This document shows, in pieces, positions 17,931 to 26,156 of a stretch of DNA of 64,000 bases; position 1 is the first letter of the stretch; each line of letters opens with the position of its first letter. Origin of the DNA: Erysipelothrix sp. (GTDB lineage Bacteria; Bacillota_I; Bacilli_A; Erysipelotrichales; Erysipelotrichaceae). Location: positions 1 through 64,000 of the forward strand of contig JAGXRX010000014.1 of the NCBI GenBank assembly GCA_018335655.1, read 5' to 3'. A program made the position numbers and the translations under genes. Under the pieces are notes generated by a model. It was not told the DNA's origin, did not search any database, and saw only the letters and a program-made list of their open reading frames with translations.

Positions 17931-19743
17931 ATCAATCGAATCCTTTAATACCTTTCAAACATTATTAAAACCACGCGAAGATATTAGAATTAAACTATAC
18001 ATGTGTGCTGGGACATCATGTTTATCATCAGAAGCTGATGTGATGATACAAATGTTTCAGTCATTATGTGACTCTCACGATTTATCTCATCATTGTGCCA
18101 TTATCAAAACAGGTTGTTTTGGTTTTTGTGGACAAGGTCCAATCTTAAGAATTGAACCAGGAGATTATCATTATGTTCAAGTAAAAGTTGAAGATGTCGA
18201 TGAGATTTTTAATGAACACATTTTGAATAAACGTATTGTAGAGCGCTTATTGTATCGTAACCCTCATAGTGATGAAGTTGCTACTGGTGCCTCAGGAATG
18301 GATTTCTATCAGAAACAACATCGTGTAGCACTAAAGAATTGTGGTCATATTGATCCTGAAATCATTGATGAATATATCGCAAATGGTGGATATACTGCTT
18401 TATCAAAAGTATTAAGTGAAATGACACCTTTTGAAGTTATCTCATGTATCAATGAATCTGGTTTACGAGGCCGTGGTGGTGGAGGGTTTTCCACTGGGGT
18501 TAAATGGGAAGTTGCCTTTTTGGAAGAAAGTAGTGAGAAGTATATTATTTGTAATGCAGATGAAGGTGATCCTGGAGCATTTATGGATCGAGCAATTTGT
18601 GAAGGTGATCCTCACGCTATCATAGAAGGAATGATCATTGCCGCGTATGCTACAAAAGCAACACGAGGATTCATTTATATTCGAGCTGAGTATGCACTTG
18701 CGACACAGCGGCTTCAAATTGCCATTGATCAAGCAAAAGCATATGGACTTTTAGGAGCAAACATCCTTGGTACACTAATGTCTTTTGACATTTCAATTAA
18801 AATTGGTGCAGGCGCTTTTGTGTGTGGTGAAGAAACCGCACTTATTCGCTCTATTGAAGGCGGACGTGGTGAACCAAGAAACAAACCACCATATCCATCT
18901 GTAAGTGGATATCATCAAAAGCCAACTGTAGTTAACAACGTAGAAACACTTGCAAATATTGCAAATATCATTAATAAAGGAAGTGCTTGGTTTAGAAATA
19001 TTGGAACATCAACATCACCAGGAACAAAAGTCTTTGCGCTTGCAGGTCATGTGAGAAATATTGGACTTGTTGAAGTACCGATGGGTACTACATTTCAAGA
19101 AATTGTTTATGACATTGGTGGTGGACATCCAGAAGGAAGAAGAATCAAAGCCATTCAAATTGGAGGCCCTAGTGGAGGTGTTATTACACAACCTTACTTC
19201 AATACTCCTATTGACTATGAATCACTCAAAGCTATTGGGGCAATGATGGGTAGTGGTGGAATGATTGTTATGGATGAAGATTCAGATATGGTTGAAGTAG
19301 CAAAATTCTACTTAGATTTCACTCAAGATGAATCTTGTGGACAATGCACTCCATGTCGCATTGGAACCAAACGCATGCTTGAAATATTAGAGAGATTAAC
19401 ATCCATGCAAGGAAGCATTGAAGATTTGGAAAGTTTAAGATCTCTTGGTGAAATCATTAAATGGTCATCTTTATGTGGACTTGGTCAAACTGCACCAAAT
19501 CCTGTACTTTCCACACTCATTCACTTTAGAGATGAATATGAAGCTTATGCATATCGCACTAAGAAGCGTTCTTATAGTATTGATCCTGTGAAATGTATTG
19601 GGTGCACGAAGTGTGCTCGTATTTGTCCAGTAACTTGTATTGAAGGTAAAGTTAAACAACTTCATATTATTGATGAAGCGAAGTGTATCGCGTGTGGTGC
19701 ATGTTTCACAGCTTGTCCTGTCCATGCTATCATTCGACCTTAG
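17917..19743 (+). CDS. hydB: NADH-dependent [FeFe]-hydrogenase, NuoF/HydB-like subunit (system 1)
   Basis: 608 residues. The N-terminal thioredoxin-like [2Fe-2S] domain has Cys30/Cys35 and Cys67/Cys71. The central FMN/NADH domain has SGLRGRGGGGFSTG and NADEGDPGAFMDR. The SLBB region is followed by the [4Fe-4S] motif ESCGQCTPCR and a later Cys in LCGLGQ. A C-terminal pair of ferredoxin clusters follows (CIGCTKCARICP, CIACGACFTACP). In bifurcating enzymes this subunit takes NADH electrons at FMN. The ATG at 17917 lies inside the preceding gene. Confidence 0.93.
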   Translation: MTRIKSIESFNTFQTLLKPREDIRIKLYMCAGTSCLSSEADVMIQMFQSLCDSHDLSHHCAIIKTGCFGFCGQGPILRIEPGDYHYVQVKVEDVDEIFNEHILNKRIVERLLYRNPHSDEVATGASGMDFYQKQHRVALKNCGHIDPEIIDEYIANGGYTALSKVLSEMTPFEVISCINESGLRGRGGGGFSTGVKWEVAFLEESSEKYIICNADEGDPGAFMDRAICEGDPHAIIEGMIIAAYATKATRGFIYIRAEYALATQRLQIAIDQAKAYGLLGANILGTLMSFDISIKIGAGAFVCGEETALIRSIEGGRGEPRNKPPYPSVSGYHQKPTVVNNVETLANIANIINKGSAWFRNIGTSTSPGTKVFALAGHVRNIGLVEVPMGTTFQEIVYDIGGGHPEGRRIKAIQIGGPSGGVITQPYFNTPIDYESLKAIGAMMGSGGMIVMDEDSDMVEVAKFYLDFTQDESCGQCTPCRIGTKRMLEILERLTSMQGSIEDLESLRSLGEIIKWSSLCGLGQTAPNPVLSTLIHFRDEYEAYAYRTKKRSYSIDPVKCIGCTKCARICPVTCIEGKVKQLHIIDEAKCIACGACFTACPVHAIIRP

Positions 19744-19755
19744 GAGGTGAAAAAT

Positions 19756-21510
19756 ATGAGTATAATCAAAAGAATGGTCACCTGCTATATCAATGATATT
19801 CCAGTGACAGTTCCAAAAGGCACAACCATTCTTCAAGCAGCCGCGAAAGTAGGCATGCATATTCCAACATTATGTCATCTTGATTTACACGATATTGGCG
19901 TAGTCAATCGCCAAGCTTTATGTCGCATTTGCGTTGTGGAAGATGAAAAAAGAGAATTGTTAGTACCATCATGTGCTCAAGAAGTAACATCCGGTCAAAG
20001 AATACTTACTGACTCTAAAAAAGCCGTTATGGCACGTCGAATAAATCTTGAACTATTACTTTCGAATCATCCTCAGGATTGCTTAATGTGTGTTAAGAAT
20101 CTCGATTGTGACTTACAAAGTCTTGCACATGAGATGAACATTCGCCAAATTCATTATCCAGGTGAAAAAACGAATCATCCTATTGATGAATCATCTTTCT
20201 CAATTTTTAAAAATCCTAACAAATGTATCATGTGTCGTCGCTGTATTACCATGTGTAATGAGATGCAAACAGTAGGTGTACTATCTGCTGTTAATCGTGG
20301 ATTTGATTCTACAGTATCGACGGCCTTTAATCTTGATCTTCAAGATACAAGCTGTACGTATTGTGGTCAATGTGCTTCAGTATGTCCTACAGCTGCACTT
20401 GCTGAAATTGATTCAACACCTCTTGTTTGGCGTCAAATTAATAATCCTAAGAAGCATGTTAGTGTTCAAGTTGCCCCTGCTGTTCGTGTTGCGATTGCGG
20501 AAGCCTTTGGACAAGAACCAGGTACGATTTCTACAGGTAAAATTGTTACTGCACTTCGTCGTCTAGGATTTGATAGCGTATTTGATACTAACTTTGCAGC
20601 GGATTTAACGGTCATTGAAGAAGCTCATGAATTTGTGGAACGAGTTAAAGCAGGGAATAGACTTCCGATGCTGACATCATGTTGTCCTGCATGGGTTAAT
20701 TTTATAGAACAACAGTTTCCTGACTTAGTCAATGTACCATCAACGTGTAAATCTCCTCAACAAATGATGGGGGCGATTACAAAAACATATTATGCTCAGG
20801 AAGCAAATTTAGATGTTCAACAACTTGTTACTGTGTCTATCATGCCATGTGTCGCAAAGAAAGCAGAATCCGCTAAAGAAGGATTTAATGATGAAGGCTT
20901 TATGGATGTGGATTATGTGCTCACCACTCGTGAGTTAGCACGTATGATTAAGGAAGCTGCTATCGATTTTAATCAACTCCATGAAAGTGAATTTGATTCA
21001 CCATTAGGAGAGTCTACAGGAGCTGCAGTCATCTTTGGTACCTCTGGTGGAGTAATGGAGGCTGCTATTCGAACGGCTTATGAAATGATTACAGGAAAAC
21101 CTTTAAAAGAAGTTAAGTTTGAATCACTTCGTGGTTTCGATGGAATTCGTAGTGCAAGTATTGATGTGGGTGGTAAAACGCTCAATGTTGCGATAGCTCA
21201 TGAGCTAGGAAATGCTCGTAAACTTCTTGAAGCGATATCGAATGAAGAAGTTCATTATGACTTACTTGAAATTATGGCTTGTCCTGGTGGTTGTATTGGT
21301 GGAGGAGGACAACCTTATCATCATGGTAATGTTAATATATTAGAAAAACGTCGTGCTGCTATTTATCAACTCGATGCGGATGCTCCTTTAAGAAAATCTC
21401 ATGAGAATCCTGCGATTATTGCGTTGTATGAGAAATTTCTCAAACAACCTGGTAGTGATGTTGCCCATAAATACTTACATACTCACTATAGTCCTAAACC
21501 AAGAATCTAA
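19756..21510 (+). CDS. hydA: [FeFe]-hydrogenase catalytic subunit (system 1)
   Basis: 584 residues with the full modular layout. An N-terminal plant-type [2Fe-2S] domain is followed by the HX3CX2CX5C cluster (HPQDCLMCVKNLDC) and two [4Fe-4S] clusters (CIMCRRCITMC, CTYCGQCASVCP). The H-cluster domain has L1 TSCCPAW (Cys309/310), L2 MPCVAKK (Cys365) and L3 MACPGGCIGGGGQP (Cys509, Cys513). It makes or oxidises H2. AGGAGGTG at 19742-19749 points to the ATG at 19756. No maturation genes (hydE/F/G) are in the window. Confidence 0.95.
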   Translation: MSIIKRMVTCYINDIPVTVPKGTTILQAAAKVGMHIPTLCHLDLHDIGVVNRQALCRICVVEDEKRELLVPSCAQEVTSGQRILTDSKKAVMARRINLELLLSNHPQDCLMCVKNLDCDLQSLAHEMNIRQIHYPGEKTNHPIDESSFSIFKNPNKCIMCRRCITMCNEMQTVGVLSAVNRGFDSTVSTAFNLDLQDTSCTYCGQCASVCPTAALAEIDSTPLVWRQINNPKKHVSVQVAPAVRVAIAEAFGQEPGTISTGKIVTALRRLGFDSVFDTNFAADLTVIEEAHEFVERVKAGNRLPMLTSCCPAWVNFIEQQFPDLVNVPSTCKSPQQMMGAITKTYYAQEANLDVQQLVTVSIMPCVAKKAESAKEGFNDEGFMDVDYVLTTRELARMIKEAAIDFNQLHESEFDSPLGESTGAAVIFGTSGGVMEAAIRTAYEMITGKPLKEVKFESLRGFDGIRSASIDVGGKTLNVAIAHELGNARKLLEAISNEEVHYDLLEIMACPGGCIGGGGQPYHHGNVNILEKRRAAIYQLDADAPLRKSHENPAIIALYEKFLKQPGSDVAHKYLHTHYSPKPRI

Positions 21511-21535
21511 GTTTTACTCATAATTTTTACTCACT

Positions 21536-21562
21536 TTGATAAGTTTTAATTTATGATATAAT
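21536..21562 (+). promoter_or_regulatory. Promoter of the TM2 gene
   Basis: TTGATA (21536-21541), 15 nt, TATAAT (21557-21562). The spacer is short but the -10 is perfect. Confidence 0.55.
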
Positions 21563-21586
21563 AGTCATTAATTAAAGGAGAAGTGT

Positions 21587-21931
21587 ATGTATTGTAAATC
21601 TTGTGGGATTAGCATGGGTGAGAATGTTTCTTATTGTCCATCGTGTGGTGAACCAACAGGGATTGCTTCACATACACAAGCATATAATCCAGAAGCGAAA
21701 AGCCGTATGATTGCAGGGGTTCTAGCACTATTTCTAGGTTATTTAGGAGTTCACAATTTCTATTTAGGACATACGGGCAAAGGTATTGTTCAATTACTTC
21801 TCACGACTGTTGGATGGATCTTGTTCTTTACTGGTCCAATGATTGCGGGGTTATGGTCCTTTATTGAAGCACTTCAATTGTTCCTAGGATCTAAGAATGT
21901 AGATGCGAAAGGAATAAGACTTAAAGATTAA
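21587..21931 (+). CDS. Zinc-ribbon and TM2-domain membrane protein
   Basis: 114 residues. An N-terminal zinc ribbon (YCKSCGISMGENVSYCPSCG, CX2C...CX2C) is followed by a TM2 domain: AGVLALFLGYLGVHNFYLGHTGKGIVQ and a second segment ending in WSFIEALQLFL. TM2 proteins are widespread small membrane proteins of unclear role. AAAGGAGAAG precedes the ATG. Confidence 0.9.
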   Translation: MYCKSCGISMGENVSYCPSCGEPTGIASHTQAYNPEAKSRMIAGVLALFLGYLGVHNFYLGHTGKGIVQLLLTTVGWILFFTGPMIAGLWSFIEALQLFLGSKNVDAKGIRLKD

Positions 21932-21935
21932 ACAT

Positions 21936-21967
21936 ATCGGATTGAGTGGTTCACTCAATCCGATTTA
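21936..21967 (+). terminator. Hairpin after TM2 gene
   Basis: A 13-bp perfect stem (ATCGGATTGAGTG / CACTCAATCCGAT) with loop GTT, followed by only three T. It may stop transcription or protect the mRNA between this gene and the GH13 gene, whose AAAGGAG lies 7 nt further on. Confidence 0.7.
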
Positions 21968-21986
21968 AACATTAAAGGAGTATCCT

Positions 21987-23462
21987 GTGAAATCATTACT
22001 AATGTTTTTAATATTATTTATATTTCTGTATGGATGTAGTCCAATCATTGATGAGTGTGGACCATATGCTCAAACTGTTAATGATGGATGTGGCATAAAA
22101 ACAACACTTAAAGATATTGAAGTTATTGCTCCACGACTTATTGGAGCAAATCATGCAATAAGAACATCATCTTTGCCTCAAGCGAGTTGGCTTGATAAAG
22201 CGGTGATTTATGAAATCAATGTTCGCCAATATTCAAAAGAAGGAACGTTTGAAGTAGTTACAAAAGACTTAGAACGCATTAAGGAAATGGGTGTTACCAT
22301 TATATGGCTTATGCCAATTCATCCAATAAGTGAAGTGAATCGAAAAGGGACTCTTGGTTCATATTACTCAATTGCAGACTACTATGGGGTTAATCCTGAG
22401 TTTGGAACCATGGAAGATTTTGATAATTTAGTGAGTACTGCACATTCTTTAGGTCTTAAAGTGATTTTAGATTTAGTCATAAATCATACGGGTTGGGATC
22501 ATCCTTGGATTAGTGAGCATCCTGAATATTATGTTCAAGAAAACGGTCAAATTATTCATCCTCGTGGAACTGATTGGGATGATGTTGCACAACTTAATTT
22601 CTCAAATCCTGATCTTGTCGACGAACTTGTCGCAATGACGACATATTGGGTTGAACAACATAAAGTTGATGGATATCGCGCTGACGTCGCGGGGCTTGTT
22701 CCTGTAGCGGTTTGGGAGAAAATTCATCAAGGCTTAATTCAAGTTAATCCTGAAGTGTTTATGTTAGCTGAAGATCATACAGTGTTAAACTGGTTTGATG
22801 TCTTTCATTCTAATTATGGTGGATGGCCACTTATGCGAGTGTTTCGTAGCATTGCGAATGGTAATGATAATGACCAGTTGTTCCTTGATTATTTAAGTGA
22901 TTCACATCGTATGTATCCTAGAGGTAACTTTCCAATGATCTTTACGACCAATCATGATGAGAATTCTTGGAATGGGCTTCCTAAGGATCAATACAAAGAT
23001 CATTTAGCGTTAGTCAATGCATTAACATTCTTACTTCCAGGACTTCCGCTTATTTATAATGGACAGGAATCAAGTCTTGAAAAACAATTACTATTCTTTG
23101 AAAAAGATGAGATAGACTGGAATAACTATGATTTAATGCAGATGTATGAAGAGTTAATTGCGCTTAAAAAAGCTAATGAAGCTTTAAATACAACCAATCA
23201 TGTTCATTCTACAGTGTGGATTGAAGATACAAATCCTTCAGTATTATCATTCTTAAGAAAGTCTTCAACTGATGAAAACAAAGTCCTGGTGCTTGCCAAC
23301 TTGTCTAAGAATGAACAAAATGTTGTAGTTCATTTATCTGATGAACATTCGGGTATGTATAGCGTTTGGAAAGAAGAAAATGTAATCATGCTACCTAAAC
23401 TATTTGAAGTAACGTTGCAACCATTAGAACTAAAAGTGTTTACACACTCAATTAATCCATAA
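21987..23462 (+). CDS. GH13 alpha-amylase family lipoprotein
   Basis: 491 residues from a GTG preceded by AAAGGAG. It has a lipoprotein signal (MKSLLMFLILFIFLYGC) with Cys17 as the anchor. The GH13 barrel shows GVTIIWLMPIHP, LKVILDLVINHTG, the nucleophile Asp233 in DGYRADVAG, the likely acid/base Glu262 in LAEDH, and Asp324 in TNHDEN. A C-terminal beta domain follows. It probably degrades alpha-glucans outside the membrane; the exact specificity cannot be read. Confidence 0.93.
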   Translation: MKSLLMFLILFIFLYGCSPIIDECGPYAQTVNDGCGIKTTLKDIEVIAPRLIGANHAIRTSSLPQASWLDKAVIYEINVRQYSKEGTFEVVTKDLERIKEMGVTIIWLMPIHPISEVNRKGTLGSYYSIADYYGVNPEFGTMEDFDNLVSTAHSLGLKVILDLVINHTGWDHPWISEHPEYYVQENGQIIHPRGTDWDDVAQLNFSNPDLVDELVAMTTYWVEQHKVDGYRADVAGLVPVAVWEKIHQGLIQVNPEVFMLAEDHTVLNWFDVFHSNYGGWPLMRVFRSIANGNDNDQLFLDYLSDSHRMYPRGNFPMIFTTNHDENSWNGLPKDQYKDHLALVNALTFLLPGLPLIYNGQESSLEKQLLFFEKDEIDWNNYDLMQMYEELIALKKANEALNTTNHVHSTVWIEDTNPSVLSFLRKSSTDENKVLVLANLSKNEQNVVVHLSDEHSGMYSVWKEENVIMLPKLFEVTLQPLELKVFTHSINP

Positions 23463-23468
23463 ACAAAC

Positions 23469-23500
23469 AAGGCCATTAGATTAATATCCAATGGCCTTTT
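23469..23500. terminator. Bidirectional intrinsic terminator
   Basis: AAGGCCATT ... AATGGCCTT with T on the right and A on the left. It serves the GH13 gene on + and the YgaP-like gene on -. Confidence 0.85.
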
Positions 23501-23506
23501 CTATTA

Positions 23507-23707
23507 TTATCTTTGATCAACTGGGCATGTAGTAATGCCAAAAAGTTTGTATAATCCACATAAGCCAACATAAGCAGTGATTGCCATCGCGGCTGCGAAG
23601 ATTAAAAGTGGCGTTCTAAATGCTGGTAGCAAGAACGCTCCTAACAGTGAAACGACCGCAACTCCATAGCGAATATTTGCATCTTTTTTTCCTACGTTTT
23701 TTTTCAT
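23507..23707 (-). CDS. YgaP-like transmembrane domain protein (DUF2892)
   Basis: 66 residues read on the minus strand. The start MKKNVGKKDANIRYGVAVVSLLGA and the end GLCGLYKLFGITTCPVDQR are typical of the DUF2892/YgaP transmembrane domain, with two membrane helices. YgaP itself couples this to a rhodanese; here it stands alone. It has AGGAGGATAA before its ATG. Role unknown; possibly sulfide or thiol related. Confidence 0.88.
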   Translation of the reverse strand: MKKNVGKKDANIRYGVAVVSLLGAFLLPAFRTPLLIFAAAMAITAYVGLCGLYKLFGITTCPVDQR

Positions 23708-23775
23708 AATTTATCCTCCTGTGAGTCTGATTATAGTCTTCTTATACTAGAGATACAAAGAATATGAACTAAAAC

Positions 23776-23803
23776 TTGAAAAATCAAATGAGAGTGGTAT
23801 AAT
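23776..23803 (+). promoter_or_regulatory. Promoter of tRNA-Lys
   Basis: TTGAAA (23776-23781), 16 nt, TATAAT (23798-23803) with upstream TGG. Confidence 0.75.
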
Positions 23804-23814
23804 CAAATAGCAAT

Positions 23815-23890
23815 GTCCTGTTAGCTCAGTTGGTAGAGCAACTGACTCTTAATCAGTGGGTCGTGGGTTCGAGCCCCTCACGGGACACCA
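23815..23890 (+). tRNA. tRNA-Lys(CTT)
   Basis: 76 nt with encoded CCA. Acceptor GTCCTGT / ACGGGAC; anticodon loop CTCTTAA. Confidence 0.97.
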
Positions 23891-23900
23891 TTTAACATTT

Positions 23901-23929
23901 AGCCATGATTTATCATGGTTTTTTATTAC
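23901..23929 (+). terminator. Terminator of tRNA-Lys; first copy of a duplicated element
   Basis: CCATGA-TTTA-TCATGG and six T. The 29-nt block 23901-23929 recurs with two mismatches at 25064-25092, beyond the epimerase gene. Confidence 0.85.
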
Positions 23930-24031
23930 CTTAAAAGTAGAACTATAGTTTTTAAAGAAACAGTGAATTATCATGTTATTAATGATTATCATTTCAAAGA
24001 AGGTTATTTCTTGGTCAAGAACAATAAGTGG

Positions 24032-24037
24032 TATAAT
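24032..24037 (+). promoter_or_regulatory. -10 box of the epimerase gene
   Basis: Extended -10 GTGGTATAAT; a weak TTGGTC at 24011-24016 is 15 nt upstream. The start codon follows at 24055. Confidence 0.5.
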
Positions 24038-24054
24038 CTTTTTAGGTGATCAAC

Positions 24055-25029
24055 ATGAAAGTATTATTGACGGGAGCAACTGGCAATGTTGGGTTTGAAA
24101 CTTTAAAGAAATTGATTGAACATAAACACGAGGTTACTGTTCTAGAAATTAAAAGTGCTAAAAATAAGAAGAAATTGAATCAATATAAAGATAAGATTTT
24201 CATCGTGTTTGGATCGGTAACTGATGAAAACTTAATTAGTGAACTAATCGTTGGTAAAGATGTGGTGATTCATTTGGCTGCAATTATTCCACCACTAGCA
24301 GATGTAAAACCAGAATTAGCAAGACAAACCAATGTTTTTGGAACGCTGAATATTGTTAATGCGATAAAGAAGCAAATTAAGAAACCTTTTTTAATATATT
24401 CATCATCAATTAGTGTTTATGGTGATCGTTTAGAAAATTATGGCATTCAAGTTGGGGACATGTTGAAACCTAGTTTTGGTGATCATTATGCTGAAACTAA
24501 AATTGAAGCTGAGAATATCATTTTAAACTCAAATATTGAATATACTATATTTAGATTAGGTGCAGTAATGGGTAATCCTAAAATTAATCCATTAATGTTT
24601 CATATGCCTTTAAAAACGAAATTAGAAATTGTAAGCAATGTCGATGTTGGTGAAGCTTTGGCAAAATCAATCAATCACATAGAGGATTTAAAAGGGCAAA
24701 TATTTTATCTTGGTGGTGGCGAAAAATGTCGAACAAGTTATCACGAATTTTTGGAAAATATGTTTAAAATATATGGTTTAAAAACTCGAGGTATAAACTT
24801 GGATGCGTTTGCATCTAACAATTTCCACTGTGGATATTATATCGATGGTCATAGATTGAACAATATTTTACACTTTCAAAATGATACGCTAATAACTTAC
24901 TATGAAAGATTGAAAAAAGAAACTCCTATTCACAAGAGATTTATAACTAATGTATTTAGTCAACCTATTCTTTATTATATGCAAAGAAAATCCATTTTCT
25001 TAAAACATGATAATGTGACTAGGAGATAA
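24055..25029 (+). CDS. NAD-dependent epimerase/dehydratase family protein
   Basis: 324 residues of the extended SDR family. The Rossmann motif TGATGNVG lies at the N-terminus, with HLAA and YSSSISVYG in the middle and the catalytic YAETK. The C-terminal half is poorly conserved and no sugar substrate can be assigned. AGGTGAT places the start at the ATG at 24055. The gene is AT-rich compared with its neighbours and is bounded by two copies of the tRNA-Lys terminator block, so it may be an inserted cassette. Confidence 0.87.
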   Translation: MKVLLTGATGNVGFETLKKLIEHKHEVTVLEIKSAKNKKKLNQYKDKIFIVFGSVTDENLISELIVGKDVVIHLAAIIPPLADVKPELARQTNVFGTLNIVNAIKKQIKKPFLIYSSSISVYGDRLENYGIQVGDMLKPSFGDHYAETKIEAENIILNSNIEYTIFRLGAVMGNPKINPLMFHMPLKTKLEIVSNVDVGEALAKSINHIEDLKGQIFYLGGGEKCRTSYHEFLENMFKIYGLKTRGINLDAFASNNFHCGYYIDGHRLNNILHFQNDTLITYYERLKKETPIHKRFITNVFSQPILYYMQRKSIFLKHDNVTRR

Positions 25030-25063
25030 TCTTAGATTTCCATAAAATGAATCCTTTCAAATT

Positions 25064-25092
25064 AACCATGATTTATCATGGTTTTATATTAC
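25064..25092 (+). repeat. Second copy of the tRNA-Lys terminator block
   Basis: 27 of 29 positions match 23901-23929, including the loop and the ATTAC after the T run. It can act as terminator for the epimerase gene. Confidence 0.75.
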
Positions 25093-25153
25093 ATTCAAAC
25101 ATATTTAGTCTTATGACGTTTAGAATGATAGAATAGATACAAGGACAGCAATT

Positions 25154-25492
25154 ATGAATGTACAAAGACTTATTAATGAAACAGAAGATTATATTGAACA
25201 ACATTTAAGCGAGAAGATTACACTTGAAAAGCTCGCAAGTCATTTAAACATTTCAAAATATTACTATCATCATTTATTTAGTCAAAACAGTAATGAAACT
25301 CTAACTAAGTTTATCACTCGCATTAAGATGGAGCGATCAGCAATTTATATGATTGTATCTAAGAATACAAGTATTACTCAAATTGCATATCAATATGGAT
25401 ATAGTGATTCTAGTTCATTTAGTAAAGCTTTTAAAAGACATTATAAAGTAAGTCCACAAGAATATCGAAAAGCAAGAAAAGACAAGCAATGA
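25154..25492 (+). CDS. AraC-family transcriptional regulator, DNA-binding domain only
   Basis: 112 residues, just the tandem HTH domain: LASHLNISKYYYHHLFSQ as the first HTH and ITQIAYQYGYSDSSSFSKAFKRHYKVSPQEYR as the second. There is no effector domain. A GyrI-like protein starts 38 nt downstream, so the two probably form a split version of AraC-GyrI regulators. No strong ribosome site is seen, although AAGGA lies upstream. Confidence 0.9.
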   Translation: MNVQRLINETEDYIEQHLSEKITLEKLASHLNISKYYYHHLFSQNSNETLTKFITRIKMERSAIYMIVSKNTSITQIAYQYGYSDSSSFSKAFKRHYKVSPQEYRKARKDKQ

Positions 25493-25530
25493 AGTAAAGT
25501 TTAACTATAATGAAGTTAGGAGGAATGATG

Positions 25531-26016
25531 ATGAAACACCCTACAATAGAGATTAAAGAGATTGAATTTAAAGTTATCTATGTTCGTTTTAAAGGTAGTT
25601 ATCTCGAGTTTAGAAAAAATGCAATGAAGATGTTTAAAACGTTAGAAAAGTATGCTAAAAAGAATAATCTTATCGTTGATAATGAAACAAAGGTTATGAC
25701 ACTTTATCATGACAATCCTTTTATTACAGATCAAAGCAATTTAAGAACAAGTGTTGCTCTCTCAGTGCCACTATCCTTTAATGTGGAAGATCATGATGAG
25801 ATAGGGCAACTAACTATAAAAGGGAAGTACGCAGTACTGCATTATTCATTAACACTTAGAGACTATGAAGAAGCTTGGAAGTATTCGTATCATGAATGGC
25901 TATTTAAGAGCCATCATAAACCAAGAGACACATTTCCTTTTGAATTATACGTCACTAAACCTCCAAGAAATTTCAAAGACACAAGTCTTACGGATATCTA
26001 TATACCCATTGAATAA
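25531..26016 (+). CDS. GyrI-like/AraC effector-binding domain protein
   Basis: 161 residues. The pattern (EIKEIEFKVIYVRFKGSYLEF ... LSVPLSFNVEDHDEIGQLTIKGKYAVLHYSLTLRDYEEAWKYSYHEWLFK ... PFELYV) fits the GyrI-like small-molecule-binding fold. Four in-frame ATGs are close together; AGGAGG at 25518-25523 best suits 25531. It probably senses a ligand for the adjacent AraC-type protein. Confidence 0.85.
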   Translation: MKHPTIEIKEIEFKVIYVRFKGSYLEFRKNAMKMFKTLEKYAKKNNLIVDNETKVMTLYHDNPFITDQSNLRTSVALSVPLSFNVEDHDEIGQLTIKGKYAVLHYSLTLRDYEEAWKYSYHEWLFKSHHKPRDTFPFELYVTKPPRNFKDTSLTDIYIPIE

Positions 26017-26027
26017 ATGACAAAGAG

Positions 26028-26049
26028 AACCATGGAAACATGGTTTTTT
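26028..26049 (+). terminator. Terminator after the GyrI-like gene
   Basis: AACCATG-GAAA-CATGGTT followed by T. The GNRA-type loop gives a stable hairpin. Confidence 0.85.
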
Positions 26050-26156
26050 GATAACTGAAACAATTTACATTAAATAATGTAAATTTTCTTTTTAAAGTGT
26101 TGTATTTCACTAATTTTTCATATATGATTTATTCATCATTTTTAAGGAGAAAGAGA

